NCBI GenBank assembly: GCA_030544215.1 | Contig: JARZZO010000005.1 | Location: 78,955,024 to 79,019,023, forward strand | DNA length: 64,000 bases | Origin: Zantedeschia hybrid cultivar | Taxonomy: Eukaryota; Streptophyta; Magnoliopsida; Alismatales; Araceae | Direction of reading: 5' to 3' | Shown: positions 23,187 through 35,350 of the stretch, one piece after another | Layout: each line of letters opens with the position of its first letter | Position numbering within the stretch: position 1 is the stretch's first letter | Program-made: the position numbers and the translations under genes | The notes under the pieces: model-generated | Seen by the model: only the letters and a program-made list of their open reading frames with translations | Database searches by the model: none | What the model was told of the DNA's origin: nothing

Positions 23187-23692
23187 CTTGCCAGTGGAAC
23201 TGCTGCCCCTGTCAAAATAAAAGGAAACCTTAGACAATTAAGATTGTCAGGTGCACTATACTTTCTAATAAATATCTTCATCCATCATTTCCTCAAAAAG
23301 GCAACAGAATTAAACACAAGAAGCTGCAACTTAAGTGCATCTAGGGCCCTAGGGGGGCAATTAAGCAGTAATGAGAAGAAATATATACAAAAACATCGCA
23401 TCAGTACACTATGCAAAATCTTCTAATTGAAATAGAAAAAATTTTAAGCATAAGAACTTAGTATGATATAATTAACTCCATATAAAAAACATTAAATAGG
23501 CAAATGTGACATAAATTCTCATTATCTGTAAGCACGATGCCAGCATAGATTAACCCCACGGAAATCTAAAGCCAGTGATCTACCGGCCAACATGTAAGCT
23601 TGATAGGTAGTACCACACCACTGCTGGTTTCACATCAGTTCAAGGAACATCATGTTGCCTTTTCCTCTGAAAACATCATGCAGTGATGCAAC

Positions 23693-24188
23693 TAAATGAT
23701 GTCACAAGAATGATCGCATAGATGATGCAATTACAGAGGATATGTGCTTCCTCAACAAGGGGAGGTGTCAACTACGACTGCCAAATGTCTAGTAGCTGCG
23801 GAGTGATCCGGAGGTCACATGTGGAAGATGCTTACGCCCCAAAGCCTTCTTCAGCAGATTTGGCAGTGGCAACAAAAGACCACATAGAGCAGAAGGCCAA
23901 GGTCATACACCAGAACAGGTGGAAAGGAGTCCTCCGAAAATAAATGATGTCACAAGAATGATCGCATAGATGATGCAATTACAGAGGATATGTGCTTCCT
24001 CAACAAGGGGAGGTGTCAACTACGACTGCCAAATGTCTAGTAGCTGCGGAGTGATCCGGAGGTCACATGTGGAAGATGCTTACGCCCCAAAGCCTTCTTC
24101 AGCAGATTTGGCAGTGGCAACAAAAGACCACATAGAGCAGAAGGCCAAGGTCATACACCAGAACAGGTGGAAAGGAGTCCTCCGAAAA
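23693..24188. repeat. Perfect tandem duplication, 2 x 248 bp
   Basis: Units 23693-23940 and 23941-24188 are identical as read, including the same 73-codon frame in each (23722 and 23970). No known protein motif is seen in that frame. The duplication is recent or an assembly artefact. Confidence 0.92.
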
Positions 24189-24259
24189 TAAAGATGGCAG
24201 CAAATCTGAGACAGAAAAACTGATGGCAAGCTGACGGAAAAAGCTGATGGCTCTCTCCA

Positions 24260-24595
24260 TTAGAACAGTCCAACATTAGAAAAAGAGACAAATCAAAATA
24301 CATTTAGATAGGCAATGCCCTCTCCACCCAATGCCTTAAGGTTCAAGTTGGGCAGCCCCATAACTTTAATATAATATTAGAGGCCATAGTTATGAACCAG
24401 GCCACGCACCCCGTATTTGTCATGGTGTCCATGTGACAGCCTACAATGGCCTGCACATGAGGGGGCATGTTAGAATAGTCCCACATTGGAAAAAGGAACA
24501 AATCAAAATATGTTTAAATAGCTGGTGTCCTCTCCACTCAATGACTTAAGCTTCCAGTTGGATGGCCCAATAACTTCAATACTTTCTCAACAACA
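24260..24595 (+). mobile_element. TRIM-like miniature LTR element
   Basis: Two ~115-130 bp direct repeats start at 24260 and 24470. The right copy begins TGTTAGAATAGTCCCACATT and ends TCTCAACAACA, a plausible short LTR with TG/CA ends. About 90 bp lie between the copies. There is no coding region, and a clear primer-binding site is not seen. Confidence 0.5.
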
Positions 24596-24857
24596 CCCCC
24601 CCCCCAAAAAAAAAAAAAGAAAAAAAGAAAAGAAACCACTTCTTTAGGAGAAAAATGGCCAAGCCAATTAAATCATTCACAAGAGAATAGAGCAAAGGCA
24701 AAGTTCAAACTGACAATGTTGCAAAGATCAGACCCTCCACTTGACGGAAGTCAACAGGCTGCTATCCATCTAACATGGAAGAGTGCGGTTGAAGAAAAAT
24801 TAAAAGTACGAAGACAAAGAACTAAATCGAAAGATTCAAGCATGAATAGCATATGCT

Positions 24858-25342
24858 GTTCCAAGTTTCTAACACAGTGCAAGCCCAAATGAACCGCCGG
24901 GAACCAGTAACCCATGACCAAAGGCACCGGAATTTCCCCGGGACCAAAACTGGTGAAGATCCTAATAAACAGAGGAGAAACGGGAGGGTAGAGCAGTGCG
25001 CGGCTGAGGCGAAGCGAATGGTTGGGAGGTCCCCAACAAAGGATGGTAACAGAGGGGGGGACCAGGCTGGTGGGCTACCGAATGCCCAAAGAGGGGTGCG
25101 GTAGGTCTGTGCAACAGTGGGATGGTAGGTGGGGAGGAGACGGTGGCTGGAAGGTCGGGCTGGCGGAAGGAGGGCACAGACAGATGACAACCGGCTTGGA
25201 TCGGCAGGCAAACATGGGGGGGATATAGGATGGGAAATGCAGGAGAAAGCAAAAGGGCACAAAACCTGGGAGGGTTGGAGAGAGGGGGGAGGACCGGGAG
25301 GGCCGTTCCAAGTTTCTAACACAGTGCAAGCCCAAATGAACC
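24858..25342. repeat. GC-rich 409-bp segment bounded by 38-bp direct repeats
   Basis: A 38-bp sequence starting GTTCCAAGTTTCTAACACAG occurs at 24858-24895 and at 25305-25342 without differences. The DNA between (24896-25304) is G-rich on the plus strand, unlike its AT-rich surroundings, and shows no transposon motif. The long frames here follow from base composition. Confidence 0.88.
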
Positions 25343-27840
25343 ACAGGTTGGTCAGTCTATCTGAATCAACATAACACCCATTTGGTGGTGGGAAAAAATG
25401 ACTTTTTGCATACATATCCTCTTTTACAGCAAAAAATTGCAGGGTCTCCACTCTTAAAAGTGTACATATCAGCATACTCTTAGTAGAAGAATGACATCAA
25501 ACGTAACTCTACAATCACTTTCTGAAAATGAGCTGTTGGGGTTTATCAACCAATTTACAACCAGTGTTAAAAGTCAAATAAGCACCTTTGAGGCCTCACC
25601 AGGTGGCCACCAGAGACAGGAAAAGGACTTCCACTACCCCCCCCCCTCTTTTTTTTTCCCCCCCCCTTCTTGACTGGGCGTGGGTTACACAAAAGCAGCA
25701 GGTGTAGGAATGATGGTAAGAGCAACCATAGGAGGAGACAGGAGATGTAGTGATCGCCAACCCCTCCTTCCACCTCTTCCTCTTTTGCCTTGGTCACTGG
25801 CAGCAGCAACATGGTAGAACAACTCTTTCTCTTCACTTGTTTGTTGCCGGTGGTGGTGCAAGGGAACAGCTGTGGCAAGGAGAACCTGTGTGTGTGTGTG
25901 TGTGTGTGAAAGAGAAAGGTATGCTTGTTCAGGGCAGGTTATATGCTAACCCACTTGAATAGTAGATCGAGAGGTAGTTCTTTCCATCCTTGGGTACACT
26001 CCTATACTGCTAACCATAGGGGGGGAAAAACTCTACCTAAAAGACTCAGTGATCCACCCCCTTTTCCATAATCCCTAACCATTTCCAAAGATTTAAATTG
26101 GGAGACGATGATAAACTATTCCCAGAAGGCCCGAAAATAGTTATATTTAAGGTGATCTCCAATCTAGAAGGTTAGCAAGTAAATGCATTTTTTAAGAACT
26201 ATTGTTCTCCAATGTGTTGTATGAGGAGTAAGTATGCAAAAATCCCAAGGGAATGGAAACCGCCTAAAGCTGCAATCCACAAAAACATACCTAGATGTAA
26301 AAGAAAGAAAATCACACAACGCTGCATCCTATCAATAATTGCCTCAAAACAAAGAATCCAATGATGTAGCCCTGCTATACCTTCTCCAAAGAAAAGGTAA
26401 AGAAAAGAAAAGAAAAGAAAACACTCTGCCATGAATGAAATGTGTCTATCTCCAGCATGGTCGTCCAGTTGGAAATAATAAGCTCATCAATGGGGTGGTA
26501 TACCCGTCAGTCTAAAGAACATATTTTCGGTGCTATGGCATGTGACACCCCTCAAAGATTAGCTAACCTAACCACCCCTGGTCACAGTAAGGAGGCTGAT
26601 GGTACTGGTGGATTCAGTGGCAATTTTGGAGCGCAGAGACCCTACTTGGCAAGAAGGCACTACCTCAAGCACCTCAGGACTAGAAGAGCAACAGGTCTCC
26701 ATGAGAATAGAAGACAACACAAGTACAGAGTCTTGCAGATGAAAGTAATTAAGGTGATTCCTCTTGGTTTCGATATCAGACAAATAAAAAATCAATGACC
26801 TACACAGAAAAGAAAGATCTTACGGAAGGTCAAGTGCACCAAAGTCAAAATAAAGATGAGTGAATAAGACGAGAATTAGACCAACCAAAGAAAACACAGG
26901 CTGATCTGTCACCTAAAAAGCCAAGGTCTCAGAACTGAGATCCACAGAACCAAGCTATAGATAAAACCTCTTCTAGCTCCTCGATCATATAATCAAAATG
27001 TTGCCCTTTATAGAACTGCAGAGTTATGAACCCAGTCCAATCAGATGGTCCTCCCTAAAATGTAGAAGGGACCCTTATTACTACAATTCTGAAACACCCT
27101 GCTCCTTCATATGCAACCAAATAGTTCAGAAATCTTACTCCTCACATTTTCTTTCCATCAACCAGCATCTGTACGGCTGGCAAAGTCCATTTTCTTTCCA
27201 TTTCATTTTCCATCTTGGTAACTACGCTCCAAACAAATGATAGCCTTGAGGAATAAGTTGATTTCAAACCCCCCCCCCCTCCACACAAAAAAAAAAAAAA
27301 GGAATCTATAGTACTCAAAATAGACCCCCTTTTGTCTTGCAATTCGATATAGAATCCTCACTCTCTTGCCTAAATATCCACTGTCATTTTGCTAACAACG
27401 GTTCATTCAATGTGGAGAGCATCATCAGACCAACTCCTCCTTTCCCTTACACATCACCCTCTCTTCAACACATGCAACCCATCAACTTAGATGAAATTCT
27501 TTCTTGCCCTGTTTAGCACCCTTCCAAGCAGAGGAGCATATAATGGACTCAATTCTATGACCCTTGGCACTGGAAAAACTGACAAAATAAAAGTGGTCAG
27601 AAAGCATTAATTGAGATGGACTCCACCTCCCCCTTGCTGACAAAAGCACAATCTTCCCTACTTCTAACCTACTATCAAATTTTTGAACTACACAGTTTCT
27701 CCCACCCTTCTAATTAGCCACCTCAAAATCTTCATTGAGCGTCTCTGAAACAACCTGGCCTTCGATATATGACCTAAAACACAAAAATCCACTTCTACTT
27801 GAATCATGGCTTAAAACACCAGTCAAATTGGATCCAGACT
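25343..27840. other. Repeat-poor part of the long ECT upstream region, no gene seen
   Basis: Short frames such as 26442-26798 and 26568-26795 carry no recognisable domain. Homopolymer tracts (C-runs near 25637 and 27272, A-run near 27287) and an AAAAG repeat at 26401-26421 occur. If the ECT 5' UTR starts near 40.65 kb, this is intronic. Confidence 0.4.
25887..25908. repeat. (TG)n microsatellite
   Basis: About 11 TG units. Confidence 0.85.
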
Positions 27841-27849
27841 AGCTGCTTA

Positions 27850-27990
27850 GGATCAAGGAAGCATGATTGGCATGGATTGGATTGAATTGGCCGATCCAAG
27901 AGGATTTGAGCCGTTCTAATCCTATCCCGAGCCCCAAACCACCATTCTGGGTAGAGAATTGACCAGATTGGCCGATCCTCACTCAGCTCA
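27850..27990. repeat. GATCGG/CCGATC-rich degenerate repeat cluster (1 of 5)
   Basis: Dense words such as TTGGCCGATCC and GAGCCGTTC. Related clusters are at about 29040-29130, 30600-30745, 32070-32125 and 53290-53445. It looks like a dispersed, diverged repeat family with internal GATCGG symmetry. Confidence 0.5.
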
Positions 27991-28515
27991 GTGGTGAGGA
28001 CACCATAGCCTTCATCAGGTTTGATCCGGAGCAAGTCTACCGCTATAGAAGAGCCGTCCCAACTTCATCGTGGCTTAACGACTCACCCGAACTTGGTTGA
28101 TGAGTAGGATATTTTTAGAGGAGTCCATATATATCTTATTTGGCCTATTTAAACTTCTTTAGTATGTTTCAATTTTTCTAAATTTTAGGTAAGATTTTTC
28201 ATTTGTTAGAGTTTTTTAGTGCAAATTTTTGCAATATTTCTCTAATTTGGGATGTTCAATTCCGTCTTGGAATTTGGTAGTCAAGTTTGAGTCAAAAAGG
28301 TCCCCGAACACTATATATATGATGCAATAGTTTCTTTTCTAATTAATGAAAAAAAAATTTACAAATTTTGGTGAATTATTGTGAGGTGCTTCTTCTGGAC
28401 AATGAGGGAGACCCCGAGAAGGGGGAGGGTGGGACGCCCTCGCCTCCAACAAGATGCTGGAGGCCACCGCTGGTCGTTGTCGCCATACTGTCGTCGTTGC
28501 CTGCTGCAACTGCCG

Positions 28516-28517
<2 letters not shown>

Positions 28518-28549
<32 letters not shown>
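28518..28549. repeat. (CT)n microsatellite
   Basis: Uninterrupted CT dinucleotides inside a GC-rich, pyrimidine-rich stretch (28.4-28.75 kb). Confidence 0.9.
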
Positions 28550-28553
<4 letters not shown>

Positions 28554-29269
28554 CTATTGCGGTTACTATTCTTGTGAACAGTAGCCCGCAGGAAGGGGGG
28601 AAGGGAAGACCCGGCCCGTCTCTTTCCCTCTCTCCATGTTCATCCCCCCCCCAACTCTCTCTCCCCATAACTCCCTTTTCTCTCCCTAATCTTCTCTCTC
28701 TTTCTGTTCCCCCTTTCTCTATCCCTCCGTCTCTCCCATTTCTTCTCACACGGAACAAGAGGAAGGGGGCAAGCCCACCCACCCAGACCACACGGGCCAA
28801 TCCCATCCTGGTCCGAGACTAGCAGACCTAGTCCACACGCTAAAGAGGCCCCCGTGGGCCCTCTTCCTTGACCAGGCTGAGCTTGCTCGTTGGGACCATC
28901 GCATCCAACAAGTCTCGTTCAGCCCCAACCGCAGGTCCCACCAAAGTCCAAAGGTGGTCCAAGCTACATGGTCCCACCCTAGTCTGAACCAAGGCCCTGA
29001 TAGCACCAAGCCAAGAGTCCTTTTAGGTCCACTACAGCAAGGAAGGAGGGTCGGGATCAGTCACAAATCGGCCCGATCTAAGACCGATCTGATTGGCCGA
29101 CCCAATCCGATCTCGGACCGATCCAATATGATCCCCCACTTCTCCATTATTTAATTTTAAGCATTCAAAAAAATTAAAGAAAATACCTAAAATTTTTAAA
29201 CTATATAAAAACTAAAATTTGATATTTTACTTTGATTTCTAACTTTTTATCTAAGTCAACTCTATCTAT

Positions 29270-29970
29270 TTTGTTTCTTTAGTAAGTGGTCTCTCTATAA
29301 CACTCTCTCTCTATCTTTCATCTCTAAAATTTTATCTCTCGTATTATCTTTTTTTCCCTCTTAAATACATTAGTATTATTGGTTCTCAACAGTAAATAAA
29401 ATAAAAAATTTCATCATGTTGTAATTTGAAATAAAATTAAGAAATGTGCAATACTCTTTTATTTTTTTATTGATGATTATTTAATTTTACATACAAGCGA
29501 CGATAAGGGTCCTTCTCCTGTTCACATTTATTGAATTTTTTTTATTAATGATAAGATTGCATATTCACTTTAGTGCTAACGCCACATTCTCATTCCATCT
29601 AATCATATATTGATAAGCATTTTAATACAATCTTGTACTATAAGAATATGACATTAAGGCCATAGCAGGTATGGATTTTTGTCATTGACAAAAAAAATTC
29701 GATAAATGTACGCGATTGAATGACTCATATTGTCGCTTGTATCTAAAATCAGATAATCATCAATAAAAATTAAAAAAATGGTGTATATTGCTCAATTTTA
29801 TTCTAAATCACAATATGATAAACATATTCATTTTATTTACTCTTGATGACTATTAATACTAATTTATCAAAGAGAAGAAAAAAAAGAGCAAGAAAGGATG
29901 TTAGAGAGAGAGAGTGTGTGTGCGCGCGCGCGTTATAGAAAGATAACTTACTAAATAAAACACCTTGAAG
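29270..29970. mobile_element. Long inverted repeat (foldback element), ~235-bp arms
   Basis: The left arm, about 29270-29503 (TTGTTTCTTTAGTAAGTGG to ACAAGCGACGATA), is the imperfect reverse complement of about 29730-29970 (TTGTCGCTTGTATCT to CTTACTAAATAAAACACC). A spacer of about 225 bp separates them. There is no coding capacity. GATCGG-rich clusters lie on both outer sides (29040-29130 and 30600-30745), so the full element may be larger. Confidence 0.7.
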
Positions 29971-30039
29971 AATCCATCCAAACATTGTAGAGTACAGTGC
30001 CACTTCACAAGACCAAATTAAAGAACTTAGAGAGAGGGA

Positions 30040-30500
30040 AGAGAGTTTACAATTTAAACTATAGAGAGAAAAAGCTTATAAAGAGAGAGAAGGGGGGATA
30101 ATGAGTGACAAAAATTAAAATAGAATTTAAAAATGAGAATAAAAAGAGGAGAATTTTAAAGAGAGTTAGAAACTTAGAAATGCAAATAAAGAGGGAGAAT
30201 TTATAAGAATAGAAAGAGATATATATAATGAAAGTGCTAGAAACCTAAAAATAGAATGCAAAAAATGAGAATAAAGAGAGGAGAATTTTAGAGAGAGAGA
30301 GAGTTAGAAACTTAGAAATGGAAACAAAGAGGAAGAATTTATAAGAATAGAGAGAGAGAGAGAGAGCGCTAATGAGAGAGATAGAAACTTAAAAATAAGA
30401 TGCAAAAAATGAGAATAGAGAGGAGAATTTTAGAGAGAGAAATAGAAATGGGAATAAAGAGAGAGAATTTATAAGAATAGAGAGAGTTAGAAGTTAGATT
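30040..30500. repeat. Purine-rich minisatellite
   Basis: Imperfect repeats of about 110-130 bp share GAGAATAAAGAGAGGAGAA, TTAGAAACTTAGAAATG and GAATTTATAAGAATAGAGAG, with (GA)n interruptions. Confidence 0.75.
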
Positions 30501-30745
30501 GGTGGGGATGGAAGATGAGCTTGGGGGTTTATATAGGCCCCCAAGCCCCTAGCTAGCCGTTGGGAGTGTTCCCAACTACTAGTTTCAACTTAGCCGTTGT
30601 TGGCCAGATCAGCCGATCCGATCAATCCGATCTTAAGATCGGCTGATCCAACCCGATCCAGCCGATTTCGGTCTTGGAGTAGAGGATCGGGGTGCAGGAT
30701 CGGATCAATTTGGCCAAAATTTGATCGGGTCAGTTGATCATGCCG

Positions 30746-32228
30746 ACCCCGCACACCATGCACTATAGTATACATGTCCCTTCTTTGAGGTCTACTACAG
30801 TACTAGAGCAGCGCACTTGGATGCTTTGATGTACCGCCACCACCAAGGGAACATATGTGCTTCGATTCACATGCTGGCCACACTGTTGCTTCCTCTCAAC
30901 AAAGTCGACCTTAATCCAACGTGTTGCCACCCTGATAGTGCCTCATTTTGGGTGCCACTGTTGCATGCACCCAAGGATATTCTGTTCAAACTGTGTAAAC
31001 TGCCTCAATTTGTGTGTCAACATCCGAGTGCCACCAAATTCGTGGTATGCTTCCCCAGACAACGTCCTAGCAATGCGTGCATCATTCCTAACTCATCACC
31101 TGATGTGTCCACTATGATATTATTTTATTATTATTTATAGCCTATTATTTCCCTGCGAGGAGTGGACCCTTTTAGTTGTACTTTGAGGGTGGAACATGAG
31201 CACTAGGCATTCTTCTCTCACACATCAACGTAGAGGGACGTGCCTATCTTGCTTATCCCTTCCACTACATCTTACTTCTTTAGTATATGCTTTCATTTGT
31301 TGCTGGCTTGTGAGGTAAGATGCCTAGCCCGTGAAATATCATCACTGCTAGCTTGAAATTGTTTTACACCTATCTTGAGAGTTTCAACAAGACTTTGAAG
31401 TGGTTCTAATTCCCTAGACTTATAGTAGTTCCTTAACTACCACATTTTCTCATCGTGAGAGGGACGGTTACTCGGCCAGCTTCTGTCATTTGGCGTGGTT
31501 ATCCAACTTTATTTCGTGTGATTAGGTTGCATCGTTTATTTCTATATTGGTTGTTGCTGATCTCTGATTCCGTTATTGAGTCCATCAGTTCCGTTAGTTG
31601 TCCCGCATCACTCAGCCCCCGTATCAGCTGAATCGGAAGGGCATGTTCATCCCTGGATCGGTTGGACCTAGGCTAACTTGCCCCAATCTGAATGCCAGAT
31701 CTCCATTCCCCCCCCCCTTTAACATCCCCCTTCTCACATTGACCTTCACACATCCCCAACCCAAGATATAAATAGAAAAAGACGAGGACAATGACAACAA
31801 CGTTGCTGCCTTGCGAGTCACCACCACTAACGTTGTCGTTGTCGTCATTGCTGCCCAGAAGGAGGAAGATGACTCCGCCGCTGCATCGCCATAGCTGATG
31901 AAGAGGAAGTTCGTTCCTCCTCCATTGTAGGCCGCTGGATTAGAGTTCGGAATGGGTTGGGTCATGGGGAGTTAAAATGTTAGTAAAATTGCAGAAAAGT
32001 CCATAAAATTATCTATAAATATGTAAAGCTTTAAAGTCAAGGACCAGCCCAGATCATTACAGATCAAGTGGATCGGATCAAGATCGGCAATCCAGATCAG
32101 TGCAGGACCGACTGATCCGTGCCTAATGCACAATCCGGCCTTCTTTGCTTGGGATTGAAACCACAAAAACGGGTTCAGTTTGGAACTTAGGGCAGTTTCA
32201 TGTTTCAACCAGTGGACCTTATAACTCT
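30746..32228. other. Spacer, no gene supported
   Basis: The frames at 30817-31140 and 31624-31965 have no recognised motif. A GATCGG-type cluster lies at 32070-32125. Confidence 0.4.
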
Positions 32229-32239
32229 TAGGGTGTTTA

Positions 32240-33476
32240 AAAAAAATTGAAAGTGAATGGTACTACTAATTTCATAAAGAGGAAGATAAAAAATTACATG
32301 TGGTAAGGGGAAAGGAAAAGGAGCTAGGGAACAACCAACAAAAGGTCCCGTAAAAGCTCGTAAACTTGTTGACAGGAAACAAAAGCATACCCCAAACCCA
32401 AAAATAAAAGAGAAAAATGGCGCAAAACAAGCGAGGTAAGGTGGATCGTGCAAACCCAAAGAGGAAAAAAACATGGAGGGCCAAATGTCAAAAGCAGTGG
32501 CCCACTCTCTAACTTTGCACAGAAGACAAGCAATGAGCTGCTTTGACTTCCGGGAAAGGTCTTGGAAGCCACGGAGATTCTGCTCGCACCAAAGTGTTCA
32601 AAGAGTGGCATTAAGAATCATCCACCAGACCTTATCCATCGAATTTGCCCATGATCTGTGCCACTGGTGAAACAACTCTCTCACCCCCTCAGTAGGGTGC
32701 CATTGCATTCCCATCAAAGAGAGCAGATCAGTCCAAACAGAGATTGCTAGAGGGCAGCTAAGTAGGAAGTGATCCAAGGACTCCGGTTGAGAGCTACAAA
32801 AGCAGCATAACGGGCTGATGTTTGGGAGGAAAGGGATCAACCAATCACAGGTAGGCATCCTCCCATGTAGCATCTCCACATCAGGAACTTCGCCTTGAGA
32901 GGGGACTTAGGCATCCATATCTGGTGGCAAAGATGTTCCTTAATGCTGCCTCCAAAAGCAATCAAGGTGAAGGCAGACCTGAGGCTGAGGGAGAAGGAAC
33001 CACCGTTGGTCCATCTCCGTCGTGTAGAATCACAAGCCTCCAGCTTTAGAGAATGATCTTGGATCATGGAGAAAAGGGCTGACAGCTTAGCAATCTCCTC
33101 ATCTCTAAGATTCCTCCTGAAAACAGGAGGCCAAACTGTCATGTTGGTCAGGGAGGAGTTGACTGAAGCAAAATGCCAAGCTGCAAAGCCAGACTATAGA
33201 CACAAGGAAAGAGGTCACCAAGTGATCTGAAGGTACATCATTTATCCTCCTAAAAATAACTATGGGAAGACAATTTTTAAATTTTTGACCTTTATCTCCC
33301 ACAACCCCAATCCCCGCTCCAGCTATATCCTCATCCAGTTTCCACAAACTCTATTTTATCCCCACCTGCTAGTGAACAAGCCGCTGTTGCATCTGCCATC
33401 AACTAATTCCAATGCATCAGCTAGAGCCGCTGTCACATGCTGCTACCAGCCTCACTGCTTCTACCGAAGGAGGTAA
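32240..33476 (-). mobile_element. 5'-truncated LINE with 11-bp target-site duplication
   Basis: Minus-strand frames at 32598-33142 encode the reverse-transcriptase-associated zinc-binding region (zf-RVT) of plant LINEs: SLSLRSAF, HQIWMPKSPLKAKFLMWR, and CCFCSSQPESLDHFLLSC. TAGGGTGTTTA occurs at 32229-32239 and 33477-33487, exactly flanking the 1237-bp segment. The 3' end carries the GTACCATTCAC tail word shared with other LINEs here. The tail itself is T-rich rather than poly-A. The frames are broken, so it is a dead copy. Confidence 0.75.
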
Positions 33477-33549
33477 TAGGGTGTTTACTTACATATTGTT
33501 TTTATGTTTTTGCTTTCAAATTTTATTTTAGGCAGAAAATGGTAAGCAA

Positions 33550-34804
33550 AAGGTGTTTGGCAGCCACTTTCCTAATTTTTTGGTAAGAATCCAACTCTTT
33601 GTAAATCTCTCTCAAAAGAAAAAACTTGTGAGTTGTTTTGTTCTTGAGGAAAACCAGCAAGAGGACCCATGCATTCGTCTGCCTTCTCTCTCTCTCTCCT
33701 TCGTCCACAACTTATCTCCTTCTCTCACAGCCAACTTCCTCTCTATCCGCTCCTCCGCATCAACGAGAGCAGCCCTTGCAGCGTCATGAGGCATTCAGCC
33801 ACCTGCAAGTTGAACTCACCATCTCCTATAAGCAACCAGGCTCAACGGCACCGTATGACGGGTGCACCGGGTGGCTGCAGCAGGTGGACAAGGATGCAGA
33901 TGCAGCTTCGAGGGAAGGGGATCAGACATGGACGACAGTGATGGAGGACAGCGGCTCTGTCAACGTGGGGAAAGCGGAGAGTGGTAACGATAGTGGAGAC
34001 AAAGATTGATGTTCACCAAACAGGTCTGTCAAATTTTCAAAATATATTTTAATTTTGCCAAACACTCTAACAGATGAGATAGTACTTTTAAAAATTGAAA
34101 CAAAAAGCGAAACAAAACAAACTCTAAGAACAAAATAGCTTTAGAAAAAAAGTTGCTCCCAAACACACTATAAAACACTTCCACCCAGACTCAATTGATT
34201 TTTTTTCTCTTTTCTTTCCCCGTTCTTTCTTGCCATTCCTCCCCCATACATTCATCCACCCGCTCTCTCTCTCTCCTCCATATCCACAACTGATCTCCTT
34301 CTCTCACGGTCAACTTCCTCTCTATCCGCTCCTCCGCATCAATGAGAGCAGCCTTTTGCAGCGTCATGAGGCCTTCAGCCACCTGCAAGTTCTGCCATTA
34401 GTCCTGGCAAACAGAACTCACCATCTCCTATAAGCAACCAGGCTCGACGGCACCGCATGACGGGTGCACTGGGTGGCTGCTGCCGGTGGACAAGGATGCA
34501 GATGCAGCTGCAAGGGAAGGGGATCAGACATGGACAACAGTGATGGAGGGCAGCGGCTCTGTCAATGTGGGAAATGCGGAGAGTGGTAATGATAGTGGAG
34601 GCAAAGATTGATGTTCACCAAACAGGTCTGTCAAATTTTCAAAATATATTTAATTTTGCCAAGCACCCAAACAGATGAGACACAATACTTTTAAAAATTG
34701 AAACAAAAAAGTGAAACGAAACAAACTCTGAGAACAAAAAGGCTTTACAAAAGAAGTTGCTGCCAAACACTCCATAAAACACTTCCACTCAGGCTCAATT
34801 GATT
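33550..34804. repeat. Two diverged ~600-bp tandem copies, possibly a hAT-like element
   Basis: 33668-34200 and 34245-34804 align along most of their length (shared phrases CTCTATCCGCTCCTCCGCAT and GGGGATCAGACATGGAC), with ends about 604 bp apart. GTGTTTGGCAGC near 33555 is inverted relative to GCTCCCAAACAC near 34157, like terminal repeats of a hAT-type element. No transposase is present. The frames inside are not supported as genes. Confidence 0.65.
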
Positions 34805-34939
34805 CCCCCCCCCCTTCATTCCCCTCTCAACCTCCCACATGAACAACCAGCCGGAATCTGCCAATATTGGCCATAGCTGGTCAGTTCCAGTTTAGAACCA
34901 GAACCAGAACCAAAGTCAGGGCACACATGCACAGTAACA

Positions 34940-35350
34940 TTCTGTTTAAGCATCCACCTAATTTTGTCACAAATTTTCGCAAACCTTTTTGTGCTCCTAA
35001 GACGTTATCTAGAGTCAACCTGCCATCCACAAATCTTTCTAGCAAAACTCTTGGAGAGTATCACCATGATTTGTTGTCTATGTGGAGAAGAAGCGGAGAC
35101 TCTTGATCATCTTTTTGTTGTGTATTCCTTTACTCAGGAGGCTTTGCAGTGCATGTTTGAGAAGAATCATTGTGCAAATCAGCTCCCAGCTAGCATAGAG
35201 GGACTGCTCCTGCATTGGAAATAAAGGTGGAGTCTTAAAGGTGATTGCATTGGTTGGTGGCTCAACCTTTGGGCTACATGGAGGAAGAGGAGTAGAGAAG
35301 TATTCAAGAGTGAAACCAAGATCACAAAAAAAGATATCCCAGTTTATCTG
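34940..35350 (+). mobile_element. LINE remnant (zf-RVT region), plus strand
   Basis: The frame 34964-35224 contains MICCLCGEEAETLDHLFVVY, the Cys/His cluster of the LINE zf-RVT domain. No reverse transcriptase core is left. Limits are not defined. Confidence 0.6.

Noticed and set aside
23722..24191. Two identical 73-codon plus-strand frames as a tandem gene pair
   Set aside because: They result from the perfect 248-bp duplication. No domain, promoter or splice context supports a gene.
24822..25475. 217-codon minus-strand frame and its plus-strand partners
   Set aside because: Low-complexity frames caused by the GC-rich insert between 38-bp repeats.
28339..28822. 155- and 122-codon frames around a CT microsatellite
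   Set aside because: Composition is dominated by (CT)n and Pro/Ser or Arg/Glu runs; no motif.
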